From the NCBI RefSeq assembly GCF_040327995.1, contig NZ_JBEPIJ010000005.1:62001-126000 (forward strand): a DNA stretch of 64,000 nucleotides, given 5' to 3'. Shown in pieces: positions 16,528-23,671 of this stretch (within the stretch, counting starts at the first letter, position 1; each line of letters opens with the position of its first letter). Source of the stretch: Solimonas thermocellulolyticum (lineage in GTDB: Bacteria; Pseudomonadota; Gammaproteobacteria; Nevskiales; Nevskiaceae). The translations under genes were made by a program, and so were the position numbers. The notes below the pieces were generated by a model. That model was given only the letters and a program-made list of their open reading frames with translations. It was not told the DNA's origin and did not search any database.

Positions 16528-17307
16528 TCAGTCCTGGACGATCAGGTCGCCCATGTAGCCGGTGCCGCCGTCGAGCAGGCGCTGCTGCTCGACTGCCGCA
16601 CGCGCGTCCTCGGCGAACTCGTACTCGGTGCGAAAGCCGATGTCGGTGAAGCCGCCGAGCAAGCCGCCACCCGTGCCACCAGTGCCACCGCCGGTGCCGC
16701 CGGTGCCGCCACCCGTGCCACCAGTGCCACCGCCGGTGCCGCCGGTGCCGCCACCCGTACCGCCCGTGCCGCCGCCAGTGCCGCCGGTGCCGCCACCCGT
16801 ACCGCCCGTGCCGCCACCCGTACCGCCGGTGCCGCCGCCGGCGCCGCCCGCACCGCCACCTGCCGTCGACCCACCGGTGGTGCCGCCGGCCGAGCCACCC
16901 GGATCGGGCGATTCGTCATCGCTGTCGGCCACGGCGACGGCCACCACGCCGACGCCGACTGCGCCGGCGGCGAGTAAGCCCCAGTCGACCGCGGTCCAGA
17001 TCGTGCCGGCCTGATTGAGGCGATGGCTGTCGATGAATGGCATGCCGTGGATGTGCGCCGAGGAAAAGCCGGTGCCATTGAACTCCACCGACATGATCGG
17101 CGCGGCCGGCCGGTCGAAGTAGCGGGAGTCATGATCGAGGCGCAGGCCGTAGAAGAAGGACTCCGCCGCGCGCTCGGCGCCGCCGAACTTGAAGTGGACG
17201 TAGGCATGCGCCTCGGGATGGCGCTCGTCCGGCGCCGCCGCGTTGGCAAGCCAGCCGGCGCCCAGCAATGCAGCGCCCGTGCCCAGCGCCGTGATCAGGT
17301 TACGCAT
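16528..17307 (-). CDS. Exported Gly/Thr-repeat protein of unknown function
   Basis: A 259-residue protein I do not recognise. Residues 1-24 are a signal peptide (GTGAALLGAGWLANAAA). Residues 25-105 are a compact region containing HAYVHFKFGGAERAAESFF and MPFIDSHRLNQAGTIWTAVD. Residues 106-127 form a second hydrophobic helix (WGLLAAGAVGVGVVAVAVA) followed by an acidic patch DSDDESPD. Residues about 135-210 consist of Gly/Thr repeats, with TGGTGGG as the seven-residue unit. A 45-residue charged tail ends the protein. The GTGGG tract suggests a flexible spacer between membrane and surface. The start is supported by GGGGGAG upstream of the ATG. It is divergent from the alpha/beta hydrolase gene. 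Confidence 0.72.
   Translation of the reverse strand: MRNLITALGTGAALLGAGWLANAAAPDERHPEAHAYVHFKFGGAERAAESFFYGLRLDHDSRYFDRPAAPIMSVEFNGTGFSSAHIHGMPFIDSHRLNQAGTIWTAVDWGLLAAGAVGVGVVAVAVADSDDESPDPGGSAGGTTGGSTAGGGAGGAGGGTGGTGGGTGGTGGGTGGTGGGTGGTGGGTGGTGGGTGGTGGGTGGTGGGTGGTGGGLLGGFTDIGFRTEYEFAEDARAAVEQQRLLDGGTGYMGDLIVQD
16663..16851. repeat. Tandem 21-bp repeat encoding Gly/Thr heptapeptides
   Basis: Nine consecutive 21-base units run from 16663 to 16851, the first eight regular and the last degenerate. Units 1-2 (16663-16704) and units 3-4 (16705-16746) are an exact 42-base duplication; later units differ at third positions and by T/G substitutions. On the minus strand each unit encodes a TGGTGGG-type heptapeptide. 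Because the unit is a multiple of three and lacks stop triplets, several other frames are open here too and encode Pro/Val or Ala/Thr runs that are not genes. Confidence 0.95.
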
Positions 17308-17412
17308 CTCGACTCCCCCAAAGGTGATGACAACTCCGTCGCCAAGCCGAAGCCTATACGGCCCCCGCGGCACAGGCAAGCAGGGATTGCCTGACCGTCG
17401 GTGTAGGGCACA

Positions 17413-18108
17413 ATGCCGATTCTTCTTTGCAACTCGACGACCAGCCCCGTGAGCGCATTGCCGGCCGCCGGCACCACCGCCGAGCATCTGATCGATGGAC
17501 CTGCCGGGCGCATCGAGGCGCTGTGGTCGACGCCGCGCACCGCGCGTGCCGATGCCGCGCGCGCGATCGTCTGCCATCCGCATCCGCTGTTCGGCGGCGC
17601 CATGTCGAACAAGGTCGCCTACACGCTGGCGTCCACCGCGCAGAAGGCGGGTCTGCACGCCCTGCGTTTCAACTTCCGCGGCGTCGGCCGCAGCGAGGGC
17701 GTGCACGACGAAGGTCGTGGTGAGACCGCGGACGTGGTGTTTCTCGCCGGCTGGCTGCGTGAACGGCTCGGTCCCGGGCCACTGGTGCTACTCGGCTTCT
17801 CGTTCGGCGCCTGGGTCAGCCTGCGCGCGGCGGCGGCGCTACGGCCGGTCGCACAGGTCAGCATCGCGCCGCCGTTCGGCAAGTACGTCGGCGATGCCGG
17901 CGTGCCGCCGCGTCCGCCGTGCCCGTGGCTGGTCGTGCACGGCACCGACGACGAGGTGGTCGACTACGCGCAAACGCGCGCGGTGCTCGATACCTACGTG
18001 CCGCCGCCAGAACTGGTGAGTCTGGACGGTACCGGTCATTTCTTCCACGGACGCCTGAACGAATTGTCGAGCACCGTACTCACCTTCCTGCAGGCGCACC
18101 TGGACTGA
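17413..18108 (+). CDS. Alpha/beta hydrolase of the COG2945 type
   Basis: A 231-residue cytoplasmic alpha/beta hydrolase. The family signature CHPHPLFGGAMSNKV lies near residue 56, the nucleophile elbow is GFSFG near residue 125, and the acid and base residues are likely in VHGTDDEVVDY and DGTGHFFHGRL. Such proteins are small esterase or dienelactone-hydrolase-like enzymes of uncertain substrate. The ATG at 17413 has no clear ribosome site and the preceding CACAAT could be a -10 element, in which case translation would start at the GTG at 17449 (12 residues shorter); both fit the family. The beta-barrel protein gene follows in the same direction. Confidence 0.82.
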   Translation: MPILLCNSTTSPVSALPAAGTTAEHLIDGPAGRIEALWSTPRTARADAARAIVCHPHPLFGGAMSNKVAYTLASTAQKAGLHALRFNFRGVGRSEGVHDEGRGETADVVFLAGWLRERLGPGPLVLLGFSFGAWVSLRAAAALRPVAQVSIAPPFGKYVGDAGVPPRPPCPWLVVHGTDDEVVDYAQTRAVLDTYVPPPELVSLDGTGHFFHGRLNELSSTVLTFLQAHLD

Positions 18109-18165
18109 CACCGGCGTTTGTTATCCTGCCAGCTCGTTCGTGGCCTGACCCACCGGAGCCTGCCC

Positions 18166-18906
18166 ATGCGTCGTCGATTTGCCGTTCTGATTCTCTGCTT
18201 GCCGGTGGCGACGCCGGCGCTGGCCGATACCGAGTTCCGCATCGACTGCGGCCTTGGGGCTGCTGGCTGCCAGGCCGCCTTCGAGGGCGCGGTCGAGGAT
18301 GTCGCCGCGGCCCTGAACTACAAGGCCCTGGGCCCGGCCGAGGCCGGCGGCATCACCGGCTTTGGCATCGGCGCTTTCGTCAATTACACGCCGACGCAGA
18401 ACGAGGACGACTGGCGCGCGCTGACCGGCACCGACGTCGATGTCGTCGGCATGGCCGGTGTGGTCGCGACCAAGGGGCTGCCCTTTGGCATCGATGTCGG
18501 CGCGTTCTACACCGCGGTGCCGGACACCAGCGTCAAGGCCTACGGCGCCGAGCTGCGCTACGCGATTCTCGAAGGCGGCATCGCTTCGCCGGCGCTGGCC
18601 GTGCGTGGCGCGCTGACGCGCACCAGCGGCATCGACGACTTCGACTACGAGTCGTACAGCGTCGATGTCTCGCTGTCCAAGGGCTTCACCGTGCTGACGC
18701 CGTACATCGGCGCCGGTTACGTCTGGGCCGAGGCCGATCCGCGCGGTGACGCTGCCGCGGTCACCGGGCTGCGCAAGGCCGAAGTCGACGAGCAGCGCTT
18801 GTACGTCGGTCTGCGCGTGAGCTTGCTGCTGCTCGAACTCACCCCCGAGTATGAGCGCGTGGGCGACAACAACGCCTACAACCTGCGCCTGGGCCTGTCG
18901 TTTTGA
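18166..18906 (+). CDS. Predicted outer-membrane beta-barrel protein
   Basis: A 246-residue exported protein. The signal peptide (MRRRFAVLILCLPVATPALA) ends before DTEFRIDCGLGAAGC, where two cysteines seven apart may form a disulfide. The rest alternates polar and hydrophobic residues in beta-strand style, for example ALAVRGALTRTSGIDDFDY and YVGLRVSLLLLELTPEYE, and ends in LRLGLSF, a terminal phenylalanine as required for recognition by the BAM complex. I do not recognise a named family. The ATG at 18166 follows GGAG; an earlier frame opening at 18118 is not credible. Its stop overlaps the TTG start of the TerB-like gene, so the two are coupled. Confidence 0.78.
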   Translation: MRRRFAVLILCLPVATPALADTEFRIDCGLGAAGCQAAFEGAVEDVAAALNYKALGPAEAGGITGFGIGAFVNYTPTQNEDDWRALTGTDVDVVGMAGVVATKGLPFGIDVGAFYTAVPDTSVKAYGAELRYAILEGGIASPALAVRGALTRTSGIDDFDYESYSVDVSLSKGFTVLTPYIGAGYVWAEADPRGDAAAVTGLRKAEVDEQRLYVGLRVSLLLLELTPEYERVGDNNAYNLRLGLSF

Positions 18907-19376
18907 GCAAGCGGATGCTCGACAAGCTGGCGGGTCTCCTGCGCGCATCGCCGACCATGGGCGCCGACCAACCGGCGCACCGTCACCTGGCGATGGCGGT
19001 GCTGCTGGTCGAGACCGCGCGCGCCGACTTCGCTGACCAAGCTGAGGAACGCGCGGTGATGCGCGATGCGCTGGTCGACGCCCTCGGTCTGGCGCGCGCC
19101 GAGGCGGCGCAGATGGTCGAACAGGCGTTCGCAGAGTCGCGTCAGGCGGTGTCGCTGCACGGTTTTATCGACACGCTCAATCGCGAGCTCGATGCCGACG
19201 GCAAGCGCCAGCTGCTCGAATGGCTGTGGCGCGTGGCCTATGCCGACGGCCGCGTCGATCCGCAGGAGGAGGCGCGCATCCGCCAGCTCGCCGATCTGCT
19301 GTTTCTGCCGCACGCGGACTTCGTGCGCCTGCGGCTGAAAGTCGAGGCTGAGCATGGCGAGCGGGCTCGCGCGTGA
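18903..19376 (+). CDS. TerB-like (tellurite resistance/DUF533-type) helical protein
   Basis: A 157-residue all-helical cytoplasmic protein resembling the TerB family. The C-terminal half carries the typical acidic repeat WRVAYADGRVDPQEEARIRQ and LADLLFLPHADFVRL; the N-terminal half holds a second related helical array. TerB proteins occur in membrane-associated stress complexes and may bind metal through their acidic loops, but this one has no proven function. Translation probably begins at the TTG overlapping the previous stop (TTGA); an ATG at 18915 would give a product four residues shorter. It overlaps nothing else except the frame upstream of the DUF1134 gene. Confidence 0.8.
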   Translation: MSKRMLDKLAGLLRASPTMGADQPAHRHLAMAVLLVETARADFADQAEERAVMRDALVDALGLARAEAAQMVEQAFAESRQAVSLHGFIDTLNRELDADGKRQLLEWLWRVAYADGRVDPQEEARIRQLADLLFLPHADFVRLRLKVEAEHGERARA

Positions 19377-19467
19377 CCGGCGGCTCGCCAGCGTCGGTTC
19401 AGGCCGGCATCGTCAGGGTACGACCATTCCAGCGGTCGTCGACCGCCGAACTGTGGAGCCGATCATC

Positions 19468-20088
19468 GTGAATCTTCGAATCCCGATTGTGGCGCTGTTG
19501 GCGGCCGTCATCGCCGTGGTCCTGAGCATGGTTGCGGCCACCGTCAGCGCCGCGGAGTCGCCGCGCGCCACGGCGGCGCCGACGCAAGCGGCGAACGATG
19601 CCGACCAGACCTACTCGTTGGAGGAGATCCTGCGCGAGGCCTCGCGCTTCTTCGGCGCGACCAGCGAGGCGCTGGCCAAAGCGATCGAGCGCACGTTCTC
19701 CGATCACGGCCGACCCAGCGCCTATATCTTCGGCAGCGAGGGCGGCGCCGCGCTGGTCGTCGGCCTGCGCTATGGCGAAGGCCGGCTCCAGTACAAGGGT
19801 GGCGGCAGCATGCCGGTGTACTGGCAGGGACCGAGCATCGGCTGGGATTTCGGCGGCAATGCGGCCAAGGTGTTCACGCTGGTCTACAACCTCGAAGAGA
19901 GCCACCAGTTGTTCCAGCGCTTCCCGGCGGTCGACGGCAGCCTGTACGTGATCGCCGGCTTCTCGGTGAATTACCAGCGCAGCGGCGATGTCGTGCTCGC
20001 ACCGATCCGCACCGGCGTCGGCTTGCGTGCCGGCGCAAGCCTCGGTTACATCCACTACACCCGCGAGCGCTCGCTCGTCCCGCTCTGA
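19468..20088 (+). CDS. EipA-like (DUF1134) exported protein
   Basis: A 206-residue protein of the DUF1134 family. Its Brucella member EipA is a periplasmic protein needed for envelope integrity. The GTG at 19468 gives a clean signal peptide (MNLRIPIVALLAAVIAVVLS, ending near VSAAES); the longer frame from 19354 would bury it. The conserved domain runs from YSLEEILREASRFFGATSEA through FGSEGGAALVVGLRYGEG and MPVYWQGPSIGWDFGGN to RTGVGLRAGASLGYIHYT. No catalytic residues are known for the family. The gene sits between a TerB-like gene and yccA. Family assignment is firm; the role is inferred from Brucella. Confidence 0.87.
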   Translation: MNLRIPIVALLAAVIAVVLSMVAATVSAAESPRATAAPTQAANDADQTYSLEEILREASRFFGATSEALAKAIERTFSDHGRPSAYIFGSEGGAALVVGLRYGEGRLQYKGGGSMPVYWQGPSIGWDFGGNAAKVFTLVYNLEESHQLFQRFPAVDGSLYVIAGFSVNYQRSGDVVLAPIRTGVGLRAGASLGYIHYTRERSLVPL

Positions 20089-20233
20089 CCGGATCCGTCT
20101 GCCGGGCTGCGAGCACCCCTGGCGTCGACGGGTCGGCGCGCGCCGATGTCAGCGGCCGAACTCCTCGCCCAGGAGTCGGTCAAAGCGCGTAGAATCCAAC
20201 CCACCCTTAGACGTCACGAGGAGTCATCTCGCC

Positions 20234-20983
20234 ATGAGCTGGAACGAAAACAACCTGAGCCAGATGGGACGGCCGGTCCCCGTGCGCAGCGGCGAGCGTC
20301 CGCTGCCGCGCGTGGTCACGGCTGTCGAAACCTCGGCGCTCGCGACCAACAAGGTGTTGCGCAACACCTACATGCTGCTGTCGATGACGCTGCTGTTCAG
20401 CGCGGCGATGGCCGGCGTGTCGATGGTGGTCGGCGCACCCTACGGCATCAGCCTCGTCTGCTCGCTGGTGGCGCTGGGCCTGTTGTGGTTCGTGGTGCCG
20501 CGCACGGCGAATTCCGAAGCCGGCATCTGGGTCGTGTTCGCGGTCACCGGCCTCTTGGGCTTCGGTCTCGGCCCGGTGCTGAACATGTACATGAAGGGTT
20601 TCGCCAACGGCTCGCAGATCGTAATGATGGCCTTCGGCCTCACCGGCACGATCTTCGTCGGCCTGTCGGCCTATGCGGTGAGCACACGCCGTGATTTCAG
20701 CTTCATGCGCGGCTTTCTGTTCACCGGCATTCTCATGGCCTTCATCGTCAGCATCGGTCTGCTGGTCGCCTCGTTGTTCGGCGTCTACCTGCAGCCGCTG
20801 GCGCTGGGCGTCTCGGCGATGTTCGCTCTCTTGATGTGCGGACTGATTCTGTATCAGACCGGCGAGATCGTGAACGGCGGCGAAACCAACTACGTGCTGG
20901 CCACCGTCTCGCTGTACGTGTCGATCTACAACCTGTTCACCAGCCTGCTGCATCTGCTCGGCTTCGCCTCGGGAGAGGATTGA
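20234..20983 (+). CDS. yccA: Bax inhibitor-1/YccA family membrane protein
   Basis: A 249-residue inner-membrane protein with seven predicted helices after a cytoplasmic N-terminus (MSWNENNLSQMGRPVPVRSG). Family features include LRNTYMLLSMTLLFSAAMAG, NGSQIVMMAFGLTGTIFVGL, and the C-terminal GGETNYVLATVSLYVSIYNL motif. In E. coli YccA modulates the FtsH protease; other BI-1 proteins are Ca2+/H+ leak channels. The ATG at 20234 is preceded by ACGAGGAG; the long frame back to 19988 overlaps the DUF1134 gene and is not used. An intrinsic terminator follows 30 bases after the stop. Confidence 0.92.
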   Translation: MSWNENNLSQMGRPVPVRSGERPLPRVVTAVETSALATNKVLRNTYMLLSMTLLFSAAMAGVSMVVGAPYGISLVCSLVALGLLWFVVPRTANSEAGIWVVFAVTGLLGFGLGPVLNMYMKGFANGSQIVMMAFGLTGTIFVGLSAYAVSTRRDFSFMRGFLFTGILMAFIVSIGLLVASLFGVYLQPLALGVSAMFALLMCGLILYQTGEIVNGGETNYVLATVSLYVSIYNLFTSLLHLLGFASGED

Positions 20984-21013
20984 TTCCATCTTCCGCGAAG
21001 CCAGCCGTCGTCC

Positions 21014-21042
21014 AGCCCCGCCCATCCCAGGCGGGGCTTTTT
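21014..21042 (+). terminator. Intrinsic terminator after yccA
   Basis: A perfect nine-base-pair stem AGCCCCGCC/GGCGGGGCT with the loop CATCCCA is followed directly by TTTTT. It lies between yccA and the DUF486 gene and would end transcription of the upstream operon. Confidence 0.9.
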
Positions 21043-21058
21043 CGTGGGGGCGTTTGCA

Positions 21059-21406
21059 ATGAACTGGCCGGTATTGGCGCAGACCACGGGTCTTTTGGTG
21101 CTGTCGAACGTGTTCATGACCCTGGCGTGGTATGCACATCTGCGCGACTTGCGCGACAAGCCGTGGATCATCGCCGTTCTGCTGAGCTGGGGTATCGCGT
21201 TGTTCGAGTACCTGCTGATGGTGCCGGCCAACCGCATCGGCTACACGGCCTTGAGCCTGCCGCAGCTCAAGATCCTCCAGGAAGTGATCACGCTCAGCGT
21301 CTTCGTGCCCTTCGTGCTGCTATATATGAAGCAGCCGCTGAAGTGGGACTACCTGTGGGCGGCGCTGTGCATGGTCGGCGCCGTGTATTTCATCTTCCGT
21401 TCGTGA
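21059..21406 (+). CDS. DUF486 (DMT-like) small membrane protein
   Basis: A 115-residue inner-membrane protein with four predicted helices, matching the DUF486 family of small drug/metabolite-transporter-like proteins. Recognisable segments are LVLSNVFMTLAWYAHLRDL, LLSWGIALFEYLLMVPANRI, LKILQEVITLSVFVPFVLLY and the C-terminal WAALCMVGAVYFIFR. Function is unknown; small four-helix proteins of this fold often work as dimers. The ATG at 21059 lies after GTGGGGG; a GTG-type opening at 21044 would place the ribosome site inside the gene. It follows the yccA terminator and is convergent with the lipoprotein gene, with only three bases between stops. Confidence 0.85.
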   Translation: MNWPVLAQTTGLLVLSNVFMTLAWYAHLRDLRDKPWIIAVLLSWGIALFEYLLMVPANRIGYTALSLPQLKILQEVITLSVFVPFVLLYMKQPLKWDYLWAALCMVGAVYFIFRS

Positions 21407-21409
21407 GTC

Positions 21410-21802
21410 TCACGGCGCGATCTGCAGCACGTAGACGCCATGCTCGGTACGCAGCAGCCGCCCGGTGACCGCGACGCGCTCTTTGCTCATCCCGGGACGC
21501 AGGTCGAGCAGACGGGCGTTGTCGGTCTGGCCGCTGACCCACACGCAGGCGCCATCCTCGCCGGTGAGCATCCAGTCCTTGCGCGTCAGCGGCTGCACAC
21601 CGGGGCAGCGGCCTTCGCGGGCGCGCGGCAGACCGGACAGGGTGATGCGCTGGCCGACGACCTGATCGAGATGCGGCACGGCCAGTTCGACCGGCACCGC
21701 GGTGCCTGGCGCGAACGTCACCGGCTCGCTGGGGTCGTAGCCGCCGAAGCAGGCGGATAGGGCCGTCACGGTGAGGCCGCTGAGGATGAGTCGATAGCGC
21801 AT
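21410..21802 (-). CDS. Putative lipoprotein, divergent from a Fur-box-controlled gene
   Basis: A 130-residue lipoprotein: signal MRYRLILSGLTVTALSAC with lipobox LSAC and lipidated cysteine 18. The mature part is beta-rich (DQVVGQRITLSGLPRAREG; ACVWVSGQTDNARLLDL; RVAVTGRLLRTEHGVYVLQI), reminiscent of small OB-fold proteins, with two cysteines that could form a disulfide. I cannot assign a family. The ATG at 21802 is preferred over 21820. The promoter region is shared with the DUF2061 gene and contains a near-consensus Fur box 40 bases upstream of this start, so expression may respond to iron. It converges with the DUF486 gene. Confidence 0.68.
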   Translation of the reverse strand: MRYRLILSGLTVTALSACFGGYDPSEPVTFAPGTAVPVELAVPHLDQVVGQRITLSGLPRAREGRCPGVQPLTRKDWMLTGEDGACVWVSGQTDNARLLDLRPGMSKERVAVTGRLLRTEHGVYVLQIAP

Positions 21803-21825
21803 AACAATGAAAGTAATCAAAACGA

Positions 21826-21854
21826 TTGCCTTTTCTTTTTCATGAGAATAATTA
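21826..21854 (+). promoter_or_regulatory. Candidate promoter of the DUF2061 gene
   Basis: TTGCCT (21826-21831) and an AT-rich -10-like hexamer TAATTA (21849-21854) are separated by 17 bases. The -10 match is weak, but it overlaps the Fur box, the arrangement expected of Fur repression. Confidence 0.35.
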
Positions 21855-21857
21855 TCA
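21843..21857. promoter_or_regulatory. Fur box between divergent lipoprotein and DUF2061 genes
   Basis: TGAGAATAATTATCA matches the 7-1-7 Fur consensus TGATAATnATTATCA at 14 of 15 informative and spacer positions, the only mismatch being G for T at position four. AT-rich sequence of this kind is rare in this G+C-rich window, which raises its significance. It lies 28 bases before the DUF2061 ATG. Confidence 0.75.
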
Positions 21858-21885
21858 TCTTCTAAAACCTCTGCGGAACCGGAAG

Positions 21886-22095
21886 ATGACCAAGACCTTC
21901 AGCTTCGGCGCCATGCACGTCTCGGTGGCCTTTCTCGTGGTCTGGGCGATGACCGGCGACTGGATGGCTGGCGGTGCGGTGGCGCTGGTTGAACCCTGCA
22001 TCAATACGCTGGCCTATCACGTCCATGAAAAGCTGTGGCAGCGGCGACGCGGCGTCGCTGCGCGGTCGGCCCTGAATCCGGCATCCGCACACTGA
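21886..22095 (+). CDS. DUF2061 small inner-membrane protein
   Basis: A 69-residue protein covering one DUF2061 domain: KTFSFGAMHVSVAFLVVWAM, TGDWMAGGAVALVEPCINTL, and AYHVHEKLWQRRR. Two membrane helices separated by a short TGD turn are predicted, and the VEPxxNTxAYxxHExxW pattern is diagnostic. The family is uncharacterised. I use the ATG at 21886; the apparent start at 21826 is inside the promoter/Fur-box region. The Fur box upstream implies iron-repressed expression, an inference. The amidase gene follows 67 bases downstream in the same direction and could be co-transcribed. Confidence 0.85.
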   Translation: MTKTFSFGAMHVSVAFLVVWAMTGDWMAGGAVALVEPCINTLAYHVHEKLWQRRRGVAARSALNPASAH

Positions 22096-22162
22096 TCGCA
22101 GCGGACGTGCCCGGGCCGGTGCGGATACTCTATGCCGCCACGCTCGACACCGCATCGCCCGC

Positions 22163-23641
22163 ATGATCTCGGTTACCGATTATCAAGCCCACGACGGTCT
22201 TGGCCTGGCGGCGCTCGTCGCCCGCGGCGAGGTCAGCGCCAGCGAGCTGCTCGATGCCGCGCTGGCGCGCGCCGAGGCGGTGAACCCGCGGATCAACGCC
22301 ATCGTCATTACGATGCACGACGAGGCGCGCGCACGTGCCGCGCAGCCACTGACCGGGCCGTTCGCCGGTGTGCCCTTCCTGATCAAGGACATCATCCAGG
22401 ATTACGCCGGCGTGCCGACGACCGCCGGCAGCCGGGCGATCGACTACGTGCCGGACACGCACGCCGAGATCACCGCGCGTTTTCTCGCCAGCGGGGTCGT
22501 CGTCTTCGGCAAGACCAGCACGCCGGAGCTGGCGCTCAAGGGCATCACCGAATCGAGGCGCTGGGGCGCAACGCGCAATCCCTGGGATCTGACGCGTACG
22601 CCCGGGGGGTCGAGCGGCGGCGCCGCGGCCGCGGTCGCTTCCGGCATCGTACCGCTGGCCGGGGCCAACGACGGCGGTGGTTCGATCCGCATCCCCGCGG
22701 CCTGTTGCGGCTTGTTCGGCCTGCGGCCATCGCGCGGCCGCGTGCCGCTGGGGCCGCGCCTGGGCGAAGCCTGGGAGGGCGCGTCCTCGGATCTGGTGGT
22801 CTCGCGCAGCGTGCGCGACAGTGCGGCGATGCTCGATGCGATTCACGGTGCCGACGTCGGCGCGCCCTTCGAGATCCGCCCGCCCGAGCGGCCGTATCTC
22901 GACGAGGTGGGCCGCGATCCGGGGCGTCTGCGCATCGCGTTCACGACGCGCTCGCCGATCGACACCGCGGTCGATCCGGCCTGTGTGCGCGCCGTCACCG
23001 AGACCGCGACGCTGCTGCAATCGCTCGGGCATCACGTCGAGCAGGCCGAACCCGAGATCGACGGCACGCAGCTCGCACAGGACTTCCTGACGATGTACAT
23101 GGGGCAGGTGGCCGCCGACATCGCGCATTGGGGTGCCGTCGCCGGTGCGCGCGAGGTTGACTTCGAGCCGGACACGCGCGTGCTCGGCTTGCTCGGGCGC
23201 ACGCTCAAGGCGGGCGATTACGTGCTCGCGCGTCGGCGCTGGAACGTCTATGCGCGCGCGCTGGGCCGCTTCCACCAGCGCTATGCGCTGTATCTGACGC
23301 CGACGCTGGCCTGTCCACCGGTGGCGATCGGTGCGCTGGAGCTGCCGCGCTGGCAGCGCGCGGCGCAGCACCTGCTGCTGGCGCTGGGCGCCGGTCGCTT
23401 GTTGCACGGCAGCGGCATCGTCGAACAGCTCGCGCGGGAGAGTCTCGCCAAGGTGCCGTTCACGCAGCTCGCCAATCTCACCGGCACGCCGGCGATGTCG
23501 GTGCCGCTGCACACGACCGACGACGGCCTGCCGATCGGCGTGCAGTTCATCGCTGCCTTCGGCCGTGAGGATCTGCTGCTGCGTCTCGCCGGCCAGCTCG
23601 AGCGGGCCAAGCCCTGGGCGCAGCGGCGCCCGGCGCTGTGA
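22163..23641 (+). CDS. Amidase-signature family amidase
   Basis: A 492-residue hydrolase of the amidase-signature superfamily, which cleaves amides with a Ser-cisSer-Lys triad. All three parts are visible: the lysine in VPFLIKDIIQDY (about residue 75), the cis-serine and neighbours in the Gly/Ser-rich GGSSGGAAAAVASGIVPLAG, and the nucleophile in ANDGGGSIRIPAACCGLFGL. The length suits a stand-alone amidase such as 6-aminohexanoate or aryl-amide amidases; it lacks GatB/GatC neighbours and is not the glutamyl-tRNA amidotransferase subunit. Substrate unknown. The next gene, glnE, begins 30 bases downstream on the same strand. Confidence 0.9.
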   Translation: MISVTDYQAHDGLGLAALVARGEVSASELLDAALARAEAVNPRINAIVITMHDEARARAAQPLTGPFAGVPFLIKDIIQDYAGVPTTAGSRAIDYVPDTHAEITARFLASGVVVFGKTSTPELALKGITESRRWGATRNPWDLTRTPGGSSGGAAAAVASGIVPLAGANDGGGSIRIPAACCGLFGLRPSRGRVPLGPRLGEAWEGASSDLVVSRSVRDSAAMLDAIHGADVGAPFEIRPPERPYLDEVGRDPGRLRIAFTTRSPIDTAVDPACVRAVTETATLLQSLGHHVEQAEPEIDGTQLAQDFLTMYMGQVAADIAHWGAVAGAREVDFEPDTRVLGLLGRTLKAGDYVLARRRWNVYARALGRFHQRYALYLTPTLACPPVAIGALELPRWQRAAQHLLLALGAGRLLHGSGIVEQLARESLAKVPFTQLANLTGTPAMSVPLHTTDDGLPIGVQFIAAFGREDLLLRLAGQLERAKPWAQRRPAL

Positions 23642-23671
23642 GTCCTTCGGTGCAGCTCGTGTTCCACGCGC

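Noticed and set aside
16663..16851. Tandem repeats considered as a CRISPR array
   Set aside because: Units are contiguous with no spacers and encode a Gly/Thr tract in frame.
16519..17014. Plus-strand frames with Pro/Val and Ala/Thr repeats
   Set aside because: They arise from reading the 21-bp Gly/Thr repeat in other frames; the minus-strand gene has a signal peptide and a ribosome site.
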